A DNA stretch of 64,000 bases, taken from NCBI RefSeq assembly GCF_001375555.1, contig NZ_CTDZ01000009.1, positions 2,101,758 through 2,165,757 of the forward strand. Direction: 5' to 3'. Below are positions 54,816 to 62,504 of this stretch, piece by piece; positions within the stretch are counted from its first letter, which is position 1, and each line of letters begins with the position of its first letter. The position numbers were made by a program, and so were the translations under genes. The stretch comes from Numidum massiliense. Lineage in GTDB: Bacteria > Bacillota > Bacilli > Thermoactinomycetales > Novibacillaceae. The notes beneath the pieces are model-generated. The model did not search any database. It had not been told where the DNA came from and was given only the letters and a program-made list of their open reading frames with translations.

Positions 54816-54944
54816 GTGGACGCTCCTTTCCCGAGTGCGTGTAGCGTCTACTTTTATATATAGTACATAATATCACATGCTGATTCGCTTAAGTGGCATA
54901 AGATTGGCGGGAAACAAAAAGCAAAACTGTCTGGATCAGTCCTT

Positions 54945-55645
54945 TTATTGGCCCGCTTCTACGTAACTTAAATCACCGACCGTTTGTACATCGAACCTAC
55001 CGTCTCGGAAAACAATTTTAGTAACACTCGCATTGGCTAACTGATCGTTTTTGGCAGGGTCATCTGTCATAACCGAGATCATGGCCAAAATGGACACGCC
55101 GTGGCTAACTACGAGAACATTTCCGCCACCTTGCTTAGCTTGTTGTTTCGCAATGTGAGTAAGTTCCTCTTGCACGCGCCTACGAACGGTCTGCAAATCC
55201 TCGGCAAGACCCAACGTATCAAGTTTTTTAACGGTCGCCATCGCTTTTTCCAATCCGAAATTCGAGAAGTTTTTTATCGTCTCTACGAATGTCCTGTAAC
55301 CTAGTTCTCTACCAATGTCTCCCCACATTTTTTCCTCTAAATCACCTTCATAAATACCGAAGTACGCCTCCCAATTTTTTTATTTTCAGTTATAGTTAAC
55401 TCTCTTTGTCCTATTGAATCTAGGACAATCCGAGCTGTTTCACGCGCACGGCCTGAATCACTTGAGTATGCGGCATCGAAATGAACGTTTTCCTTTTTTA
55501 GACCTTTACCTAATTGTTCAGCTACCCTGACACCTTCGTCGGTAAGCGGCGTATCCGACCAACCTTGTACGCGGCGTACTGTGTTAAAATGCGTTTTACC
55601 GTGTCTTGTGACATATAAGACGACTTCGTTACCTTTCTTTTTCAT
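54945..55645 (-). pseudogene. Histidine phosphatase gene broken by a single-base frameshift
   Basis: The N-terminal part starts at ATG 55645 (GGGAGGATAT upstream) with VLYVTRHGKTHFNT, the catalytic His motif. It reads SSDSGRARETARIVLDSIG, then runs out of frame. The C-terminal part continues in another frame with EAYFGIYEGDLEEKMWGDIG and ends LVVSHGVSILAM...TVGDLSYVEAGQ at 54945. The two frames meet at a run of seven A (reverse strand; 55375-55381); one more A would restore a single product of about 233 residues (ENKNWEAYFG). It is either a recent pseudogene, a phase-variable run or a sequencing error. Confidence 0.8.
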
Positions 55646-55750
55646 CGCCCATATCCTCCCACTATTTCTCGTCATTTCGACATTCTCTCTTTAGGATATA
55701 CGCAATTTATTGCAAGAGGAAGATGTTGAACACCTCCCCTTGAATAGACG

Positions 55751-57628
55751 TTATTTCACGACAGTGAGTAAGCGATCGCCGACGTTGACAGTCGCGGGGT
55801 CAACGCTTACGATGTCGAGATAGTCATTCGTATTAGTTATGACAATCGGCGTTGTAAGGTCGTACCCTTCCTTCGCAATTGCTTCAAGGTCACACGTCGC
55901 TATGAGCTGTCCTTTTTCCACGGTATCTCCTTGTTTCACTTTTGGGGAAAAATATTGGCCTTCGAGCTGTACAGTATCGATCCCGATGTGAATCAATATT
56001 TCTACACCACTGTCTGATCTGATTCCGAACGCATGTCCTGTAGGGAACACTGTGGTCACTTTCCCCTTCACAGGTGCGTGCACATGCCCCTCGCTAGGAA
56101 CGACCGCCAATCCTTTTCCCATCCCTTGTGAGGAAAAGACGGCGTCTTTCACTTCTTCTAACGGTACGACTTTCCCCGAGAAGGGGCTGGAAATAATGGT
56201 ACTTTCCATAATTCCCGTATGATTTTCGCCTTTCCCTTGTCCGTTTTTGCCCTGTCCTTTTGACTGTTCACTTTGCGCATCTTCTTCCACGTCTTTATAG
56301 CCGAACAAATAAGTGAGGACTGCCGCCAAGAAGAAGGAGACGACAATCGCCACGACAAACATGCCGAATCCTTCCCCGTAAAAGACGGGCAGGCTCGCTA
56401 ACCCCGGTACAGCAAACGACTTCGAAGCAGCACCTGACATCCCTGAGATCGCGCCGCCAACCGCCCCAGCGATTGCACCCATGATAAACGGCTCTTTGTG
56501 AGGAAGGGTTACACCGTAAACAGCCGGTTCCGTAATGCCGAATATGCCGGCAATCGTCGCCGGTGCGGCGATTGCCCTTACTTTTTGCTGTTTCGACTTC
56601 AACAGGACGCCTAAGGCCGCCCCCGCTTGTGCAAATACAGTAGGTGCCACGAGGGCAGTAAATGTATCTGAGCCGAATTGCGTTAAATTGTTTATCCCAA
56701 TCGGGATTAGGCCCCAGTGCAAGCCGAAAATAACGAAGATTTGATTGAAAAAGCCTAAGAACATCCCCGCTAAAATTGCACTGTTATCGTAAATCCACGA
56801 ATACCCCGTCGCCAACCAGGCGCTCACGTACGTACCGAAGGGCCCGAAGACGATTAAGGTTAACGGTACCATCACGACAAGCAACATTAAAGGAGTAAAG
56901 AACGTCCGTACCGTCGAATGAAAAAAGTTGTTGAGCACCTTTTCTAACTTCGACATTACATAGACGGCGAGAACGATCGGAATGACCGATGTGGCGTAAT
57001 TCATATACACGACCGGAATACCGAAAAAGGAAAGTTTCCCTGCCTCGCCAAAAGCTTCAATCAATTGCGGGTGCAGCAACGCACCGGCAATGACGACGGC
57101 AACGTACGGATTAGCCCCGAACTTTCTCCCCGAGGTAAAGGCGAGCAACATGGGCAAGAAGTAGAACAAACTGTCGGCGGTGGCGTTTAATATTTGGTAC
57201 GTGCCACTTTCTACGTTTAGCCAACCGGCAGCGGCCACTACAATTAAAAGCCCTTTTAAAATACCTACTCCAGCCATCGCGCCGAGTAACGGCGTGAAAA
57301 TGGCGGAAATAATGTCGATCGCCTGGTGAAGAATATTCCCTTTTTCTCCAGCTTCCTCTTCACCTTTTCCCCCGTCGTCATCGAGCTGAGTGATCTTCAT
57401 TATTTCGCGATAGACGTCACTCACCTCATTGCCGACGACGATTTGAAATTGGCCGCCGCTGATCATCACTTGAATGACGCCCGGCATCTGCTCGATGCGC
57501 GTTTTATCCGCTTTGTCCCTGCTCTTTAGCCGAAATCGCAACCGCGTGGCACAGTGGACGAGTGAGCGTACATTTTCCTCGCCGCCGACTCCCTTCATAA
57601 TGTCGCGGGCTAATTTGGCATGATCCAT
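55751..57628 (-). CDS. bglP: Beta-glucoside-type PTS permease, EIIBCA fusion (BglP-like)
   Basis: 625 residues. Domain order IIB-IIC-IIA: the IIB phospho-Cys26 (VHCATRLRF) at the N-terminus, about ten helices (110-450; GITEPAVYGVTLP loop) and the IIA with phospho-His in ILIHIGIDTV near 558. A Gln/Gly/Lys-rich linker (about 455-475) separates IIC and IIA. It takes up and phosphorylates a beta-glucoside or related disaccharide. It is the last gene behind the DUF871 gene (36 bp) and is controlled through the RAT/terminator at 58908-58993. Confidence 0.9.
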   Translation of the reverse strand: MDHAKLARDIMKGVGGEENVRSLVHCATRLRFRLKSRDKADKTRIEQMPGVIQVMISGGQFQIVVGNEVSDVYREIMKITQLDDDGGKGEEEAGEKGNILHQAIDIISAIFTPLLGAMAGVGILKGLLIVVAAAGWLNVESGTYQILNATADSLFYFLPMLLAFTSGRKFGANPYVAVVIAGALLHPQLIEAFGEAGKLSFFGIPVVYMNYATSVIPIVLAVYVMSKLEKVLNNFFHSTVRTFFTPLMLLVVMVPLTLIVFGPFGTYVSAWLATGYSWIYDNSAILAGMFLGFFNQIFVIFGLHWGLIPIGINNLTQFGSDTFTALVAPTVFAQAGAALGVLLKSKQQKVRAIAAPATIAGIFGITEPAVYGVTLPHKEPFIMGAIAGAVGGAISGMSGAASKSFAVPGLASLPVFYGEGFGMFVVAIVVSFFLAAVLTYLFGYKDVEEDAQSEQSKGQGKNGQGKGENHTGIMESTIISSPFSGKVVPLEEVKDAVFSSQGMGKGLAVVPSEGHVHAPVKGKVTTVFPTGHAFGIRSDSGVEILIHIGIDTVQLEGQYFSPKVKQGDTVEKGQLIATCDLEAIAKEGYDLTTPIVITNTNDYLDIVSVDPATVNVGDRLLTVVK

Positions 57629-57664
57629 CTCATTCTCCTCCTCTATTCAGTAAGCGGCATAAAT

Positions 57665-58759
57665 TTATCGCTTATACTCAGTAAACGAAAATTTGCCCCA
57701 CGGCTTAATATAATCGATCAAGAACACTTCCTCTTCGCGGATCCGCCCAACGACGTTCGTCTTACCCGAGTTGTCCATATTACGGCGCGCAATTTGCAGC
57801 TCGCCGGCGTATTGCCCGTACAAGTCGTTTTCGATTAAAATGTCTCCGCGCTGAATCGGCTGCGTATGATGCGGCGGGAACGATTGTCCGCGGAACTTCA
57901 TCCGACTTTGCGACGAGCGGATCATGTAATCCGACACATCGCCGCGATAAAAGTGAAATTCGTCAAAAACGATCTTCCGTTCTAAATCGGTAACCCCTTC
58001 GTGTAACGTCACCGCAAGCGAGATGCTTTCTCGATTGACCTCACTTAAGCGCTGTAACTCCGCCTCAGAAGCGTAAGCGTTGCCGACGATGACGTCCTCG
58101 ATTAATCCCGTCGCGTACAAATGCTTCGCTTGCACGTCGATCGGTAGGGTCCGGTGCATTTCGAGAGTTGGCAACCCTTCGACGATCGGCCACGGACCAA
58201 AATCGGCTGCTTGCGAGGAGACGAAGGCGGCTGTGCGCAAACCGTGTGCCTTGAACTTTTTACTGCAATCAATAAAAAAGTCGTAAGATAGTCCAGCGTA
58301 TTTATGCGGGTAAAAGTTGTGACACCCGATTAATCGGGTACGGTTCGGTTCGTGGCACATGATGTTATCTACGTACCGCGTCCCCATACTCATATTGATT
58401 TCGATGTTCAACCCGTAAGGATTGTACGTCATGTTCGCCTCTTCCAACCCAGAAAATCCCATGTCGAGGCGAATGCCGGCTACCCCTAACTCGTGAAAAA
58501 AAGACAAGTCGTCAAACGAAAGCTGTAACTCTTTTAACACGCGCGGGCTAATGTCGACGATCACTTCCATCCCTAATCGGTTCGCACAGGCGAGTGACTC
58601 TTTAAAGTCTGCCAAAACCTTATCTTTGTTCCCGTCGACGGACAACAAACACGTAAATACGCGCTCAAAACCGTAGCGATGAGCCGTTTCCAAGTAATTG
58701 ACATCTCGCGTTGCATCCGATTGATGCGGGTAAATCGACACACCTAAATGCTTTTTCAA
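57665..58759 (-). CDS. DUF871 / MupG-like 6-phospho-glycosidase
   Basis: 364 residues, TTG start with AGGAGGAG upstream. LGVSIYPHQSDATRDVNYLE, RLDMGFSGLEEANMTYNPYG, ELPTLEMHR-type EGLPTLEMHRTL and DVIVGNAYASEAEL belong to the DUF871 family. The S. aureus member MupG cleaves N-acetylmuramic acid 6-phosphate-GlcNAc taken up by a PTS. Here it is paired with a BglP-type PTS and no murQ is seen, so the substrate may be a different 6-phospho-disaccharide. The C-terminal part (about 245-364) is a cyclophilin-like domain of the family. Confidence 0.82.
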   Translation of the reverse strand: MKKHLGVSIYPHQSDATRDVNYLETAHRYGFERVFTCLLSVDGNKDKVLADFKESLACANRLGMEVIVDISPRVLKELQLSFDDLSFFHELGVAGIRLDMGFSGLEEANMTYNPYGLNIEINMSMGTRYVDNIMCHEPNRTRLIGCHNFYPHKYAGLSYDFFIDCSKKFKAHGLRTAAFVSSQAADFGPWPIVEGLPTLEMHRTLPIDVQAKHLYATGLIEDVIVGNAYASEAELQRLSEVNRESISLAVTLHEGVTDLERKIVFDEFHFYRGDVSDYMIRSSQSRMKFRGQSFPPHHTQPIQRGDILIENDLYGQYAGELQIARRNMDNSGKTNVVGRIREEEVFLIDYIKPWGKFSFTEYKR

Positions 58760-58907
58760 GATTTATTCTCCTCCTGTAAGTGCCTAATTTTTCTCAATTG
58801 CGTAGTGCGTATGTTGATGACCAACAGATCGATGCGAGCTAATTAAGCGATGCGAATGTCGTGATGATCCCTCTCACTCTCCTCCTTTAATCGACAAGTG
58901 GCGAAAA

Positions 58908-58993
58908 TAAAAAAACCTAAATTTGAGAGCAGAAATATCGCTACGGATATTCCTCACAAACTTAGGTTTTGCCTGCCGAACAGTAACAATCCT
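58908..58993 (-). promoter_or_regulatory. LicT-type RAT antiterminator and terminator before the sugar genes
   Basis: The reverse strand reads GGATTGTTACTG...GGCAGGCAAAACC (58993-58964), the ribonucleic antiterminator of the BglG/LicT family. It overlaps a terminator whose arms AAACCTAAGTTTG and CAAATTTAGGTTT end in a T-run (58968-58908). LicT binding should permit transcription of the DUF871 and PTS genes. Confidence 0.88.
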
Positions 58994-59022
58994 TATGCAA
59001 TTGTCTGGTCGATCCAACTACT

Positions 59023-59051
59023 ATAATATATTGTCTAGGGGTAACAATCAA
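59023..59051 (-). promoter_or_regulatory. Promoter of the DUF871-PTS operon
   Basis: On the reverse strand TTGATT (59051-59046), 17 bp, TATTAT (59028-59023), about 30 bp before the RAT. This permits transcription of the sugar genes independently of read-through from licT. Confidence 0.6.
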
Positions 59052-59193
59052 TTTTATTAACATTATGTCACTAGTATGTCATATTGTCTGTCATTACATT
59101 GTCACGCCTTACACAGTCGGCCTACAGACGGTTGTTCGTAACACGGTGACCTGATCCCGCTGAGATTGACGTTGATTCGCACGCCGCACACCG

Positions 59194-60060
59194 TTACTCA
59201 TCCGTCGCTTCCTTCACTTCCTGCCGACTTGTCACGCGATGAATATGCAGCGTTAAATATATTTTTTCGTCAGCGGAAATCACCCAGTCATACGTCCGTT
59301 CCAAAAACAAGGCGATCCTTTCACTCGCCTGAAACGCCTTCTCATACTTATTTCTCACCTGTTCATACAAAAAATTATCCAGTTGCCCGCACAACTTCAC
59401 TTCTTTTCGCACATACCGCAGAGCAAAAAAACGGAGATGAGTGAGGAAGCGCTCGTAACTGACAGAGCCCTCGTTTAATTCCATATGGTAGTGGTATTTG
59501 ACGATACTTAAAATACTATCGACTATTTTCGTCACTTGCACCATATAGTCGATCCCTTCGCCGCAATTTTGACCGTTAACGAGATGCATGGCAATGAATC
59601 CCGCTTCGTCCTCGGGCAAACTGACTCCCGTTTCCTCTTCTATAAGATTGAGAGCGGTGAGAGCAATTTGAAATTCTTTTTTGTAGTACTTCCTAATCTC
59701 CCACAACAGCACATTGCGGATTAGTACCCCTTGTTCATGCCGATTGATGGCAAAGCTTAAGTGATCGGTCAGTGCGACATATAAATAGTCGTCTAACGGC
59801 GTTTCCAACTGCGACTTCGCATAAGAAATAATTCGGTCTGACAGGGCCAAGTACTGTTCCGGGATTTCCTGTAGCAAATCAGCTAGCTTGTCCGATACGC
59901 CTGGTTGATGAAAAATGAAGGTCTTTTCGATTTTGGCTGGGTCGATCACCTCCCCGGCACGCTTCTGAAAGGTTAGTCCTCGCCCCATCACAACCATTTC
60001 CTGTCCTTGTTCATTTTGCGTCAAAGCGACATTGTTGTTGAACACCTTTTTTATTTTCAT
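59194..60060 (-). CDS. licT: LicT/BglG-family transcription antiterminator
   Basis: 288 residues. The RNA-binding CAT domain is at 1-55 (KVFNNNVALTQNEQGQEMVV, MGRGLTFQKRAG). Two PTS-regulation domains follow, with phosphorylatable histidines at His100, His159 (PRD1) and His208, His272/274 (PRD2), matching LicT positions. In the presence of substrate the BglP permease stops phosphorylating PRD1, and the dimer binds RAT RNA. It has its own RAT in the leader (60196-60225), so it is autoregulated, and a second one precedes the DUF871-PTS genes. Confidence 0.92.
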   Translation of the reverse strand: MKIKKVFNNNVALTQNEQGQEMVVMGRGLTFQKRAGEVIDPAKIEKTFIFHQPGVSDKLADLLQEIPEQYLALSDRIISYAKSQLETPLDDYLYVALTDHLSFAINRHEQGVLIRNVLLWEIRKYYKKEFQIALTALNLIEEETGVSLPEDEAGFIAMHLVNGQNCGEGIDYMVQVTKIVDSILSIVKYHYHMELNEGSVSYERFLTHLRFFALRYVRKEVKLCGQLDNFLYEQVRNKYEKAFQASERIALFLERTYDWVISADEKIYLTLHIHRVTSRQEVKEATDE

Positions 60061-60141
60061 TTAAATCGTCCTTATATTACTATTATTAACACAACCCAAC
60101 TCGGCACGTATAGGATCAACCGATGTCAACAAATAGAAACT

Positions 60142-60225
60142 AAAAAAACCCAAATTTGCACAAAAAGACCACGACCGATCTTCTCCCACAAACTCAGGTT
60201 TTGCCTGCTGAACAGTAACAATCCC
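60142..60225 (-). promoter_or_regulatory. LicT-type RAT antiterminator and terminator in the licT leader
   Basis: Reverse strand GGATTGTTACTG...AGCAGGCAAAACC (60225-60196), overlapping the terminator AACCTGAGTTTG...CAAATTTGGGTT plus T-run (60200-60142). It is nearly identical to the second RAT at 58964-58993. Confidence 0.88.
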
Positions 60226-60233
60226 TTTTTAAT

Positions 60234-60248
60234 TGTAACGCTTACTTT
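60234..60248 (-). promoter_or_regulatory. Possible cre (CcpA) site downstream of the licT promoter
   Basis: The near-palindrome AAGTAAGCGTTACAA has the central AANCGNT pattern of cre but two mismatches to the outer consensus. Lying just after the expected start point, it would act as a roadblock for carbon repression. Confidence 0.4.
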
Positions 60249-60260
60249 TCCTACACCTTC

Positions 60261-60289
60261 ACCATACCTTAAACAATACGTGAAGTCAA
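60261..60289 (-). promoter_or_regulatory. Promoter of licT
   Basis: On the reverse strand TTGACT (60289-60284), a 17-bp spacer and TATGGT (60266-60261). Confidence 0.65.
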
Positions 60290-60376
60290 GTTTTTGCCGC
60301 CGAACCGTTGGACAATATCCCCCAACTTAAGGTAGCATAAGAGAAAACGGATTAAGAAACGGAAAGAGGGCAATCG

Positions 60377-61123
60377 ATGGACAACCGTTTATTAGACGTG
60401 AGCCAACTGACAGGTGGTTACGGTAGCAACCGGCAAGTCATTCACGATATTTCTTTTCACGTGCGCGAACGCGAACTGGTCGGGCTAATCGGTATGAACG
60501 GCGCCGGAAAAAGCACGACGATCAAGCACATTCTCGGCCTGATGCAACCCGTTTCTGGCACGATTACGTTAAAGGGGCGGACACTGCAAGAAGATACGAC
60601 CGCCTTTCGTTCGCAAATCGCCTACATACCGGAAACGCCTAGGCTTTACGAAGAGCTGACGCTGTACGAGCACCTCGAACTGACGGCGATGGCTTACCAT
60701 CTCGACGAAGCGACGTTTAAGACGCGTGCAGACGAACTGCTAAACGAATTTAAAATGAGTAAAATGGTGAAATGGTTCCCAAGTACGTTTTCTAAAGGTA
60801 TGCAACAAAAAGTGATGGTCATGTGTGCCTTTCTCGTCCGACCGGCGCTATTGATCGTCGACGAACCGTTTGTCGGACTCGACCCGCTCGCCACCCACTC
60901 GCTGTTGAACCTTTTTTCCGAATTAAAAGAAGCTGGCACAGGCATTCTCATGTCGACACACATTTTGCCGACGGCGGAAAAGTACGGCGATCATTTCGTG
61001 TTGTTGCACGGCGGACGAGCGGTGCTCAAAGGGACGCTCGCGGACATGCAGGCGCAAGCGAAACGGCCACAAGCGAGTTTAGAAGATTTGTTCATGCTCG
61101 TCGCAAAGGATCGGTTGCCATGA
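60377..61123 (+). CDS. ecsA: EcsA-like ABC ATPase
   Basis: 248 residues, ATG with AAAGAGGG upstream. Walker A GMNGAGKST (39-47), signature TFSKGMQQKVMVM and Walker B LLIVDEPFVGLDP are complete, and AYIPETPRLYEELTLYEHL is characteristic of EcsA. With EcsB it forms a transporter that in B. subtilis affects protein secretion, intramembrane proteolysis and competence. The stop overlaps the ecsB start (ATGA). The usual upstream hit gene is replaced here by the licT region. Confidence 0.87.
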   Translation: MDNRLLDVSQLTGGYGSNRQVIHDISFHVRERELVGLIGMNGAGKSTTIKHILGLMQPVSGTITLKGRTLQEDTTAFRSQIAYIPETPRLYEELTLYEHLELTAMAYHLDEATFKTRADELLNEFKMSKMVKWFPSTFSKGMQQKVMVMCAFLVRPALLIVDEPFVGLDPLATHSLLNLFSELKEAGTGILMSTHILPTAEKYGDHFVLLHGGRAVLKGTLADMQAQAKRPQASLEDLFMLVAKDRLP

Positions 61124-62346
61124 ACAGTAGCGAACGTATTTTTAAACGGCGGTTTGGCGAAGCAGCGGCCAAAGGTATCCGTTACTTTATGCTCGTCGCC
61201 GGCGGCGGCGGGATGCCGATCTTGTTCATCCTCGCCGCGGTCGGTGTCGTATACGGTTACGTCTCCTTTCTAAAGTGGCTACCGACTGACTTTCCAGCCT
61301 ACGCACTGATGGCTGTCGTCGTGTCGCTCGCCCTTACGCAAACGTCGGTACGCACATTTATCCAACCGGCCGACGTCGTGTTTTTGCTCCCGCTGGAAAG
61401 CGAAATGCAGCATTATTTTCGCCGCTGCTTGACGTACAGCGTATTTATGCAAGTCGTGAAGGTTGGCGCCGTAATGGCACTGTTGCTTCCGCTGTACCGC
61501 GCCCGCATTGGCGATGAAACGGGTTTTCTCATCGCCCTCGCCTTTGTCGCACTGTTCAAAGCGTGGAACGTGTACGCCCACTTTCGCGAGCTACACTTAC
61601 AAAACGGTCGCGGTGTACACATCGCGTTCCGCTTGGCTGCCAACGTGCTGCTCACCGTCCCTTTGTTTTACGGTGGATCCGTCTTGCTGTACACACTGAT
61701 CGCCGCGCTGATTCTCGCCATGCTCACACTGTACTATCGTAAAGTGGGCGCAGGCAATCGTTACCCGTGGTATACGTTCGTCGCCTTGGAGCAAAGGCGC
61801 GTCAATGCCTTGTACACGTTCGCCAGCTTTTTTGTCGACGTGCCACACATTTTACAGCGGACAAAAGCACGGGCGTGGCTCGCCGTGCTCCTGCAGCGAA
61901 TTCCTTACGGGGCGCGCAACACGCACCTTTATTTGTACGCGCGGACGTTTTTGCGCAGTGGCGAGTACTTCAGCCTCTTTTTGCGTTTAACGACCATTAC
62001 GGCGATCGTCATCGTGTTCATTCCGACCGAGTGGGCCGTCTTTGCTGCCTTCCTCGTCGGCTTGACGCTTACCGGTATCCAACTGCCCGCCGTGCGGGCA
62101 AAGCATCTGCACGCGTTCTGGCTAAAGCTGTACCCGGTCGAGCAGGCGGAGGACAAACGGGCGCTCGCCCAATTAGTATGTATCGCTCTCGCCGTGCAAA
62201 GTGTGATCGTGAGCGCCGTTTACTTAATCGTCCACCAAGGCCCGTTACTTGCGCTCGCGCTCGCCTCTTGTGGCCTGCTGTTCAGTTATGCATTTAGTTT
62301 TGTTTATTTGCCGGGGCGCTTGAAAGATGAAAGTTACGAGGTCTAG
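61120..62346 (+). CDS. ecsB: EcsB-like ABC permease
   Basis: 408 residues from ATG 61120 in the ecsA stop; the long upstream frame is a shadow of ecsA. It has the EcsB start SERIFKRRFGEAAAKGIRYF, then FIQPADVVFLLPLESEMQHY, several helices and the central RRVNALYTFASFFVDVPHIL. It is the membrane partner of EcsA. The downstream 160 bp hold the terminator of the convergent glycosidase gene. Confidence 0.86.
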   Translation: MNSSERIFKRRFGEAAAKGIRYFMLVAGGGGMPILFILAAVGVVYGYVSFLKWLPTDFPAYALMAVVVSLALTQTSVRTFIQPADVVFLLPLESEMQHYFRRCLTYSVFMQVVKVGAVMALLLPLYRARIGDETGFLIALAFVALFKAWNVYAHFRELHLQNGRGVHIAFRLAANVLLTVPLFYGGSVLLYTLIAALILAMLTLYYRKVGAGNRYPWYTFVALEQRRVNALYTFASFFVDVPHILQRTKARAWLAVLLQRIPYGARNTHLYLYARTFLRSGEYFSLFLRLTTITAIVIVFIPTEWAVFAAFLVGLTLTGIQLPAVRAKHLHAFWLKLYPVEQAEDKRALAQLVCIALAVQSVIVSAVYLIVHQGPLLALALASCGLLFSYAFSFVYLPGRLKDESYEV

Positions 62347-62383
62347 GGAAATTATAGAGTTAGAGAGACACTTTAGGATGCGG

Positions 62384-62433
62384 AAGAAAAAAGGGGCGGA
62401 GGAAAGGTATTTATACCTGATGATCCCCCGCCC
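62384..62433 (-). terminator. Terminator of the GH85-type gene
   Basis: Reading the reverse strand, GGGCGG (62433 side) pairs with CCGCCC, with an inner AGGTATAAATACCT hairpin, and TTTTTTC follows. It lies about 70 bp past the stop at 62505. Confidence 0.65.
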
Positions 62434-62504
62434 TATTCGCGAGCCAACTCTCGGAGCCACTAAACGGAAGTGACAGATCCGTTACTTATTTGACCACGAG
62501 CTAA

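Noticed and set aside
60823-61119. Long N-terminal extension of EcsB
   Set aside because: It lies entirely inside ecsA in another frame; the ATGA overlap at 61120 is the natural start.
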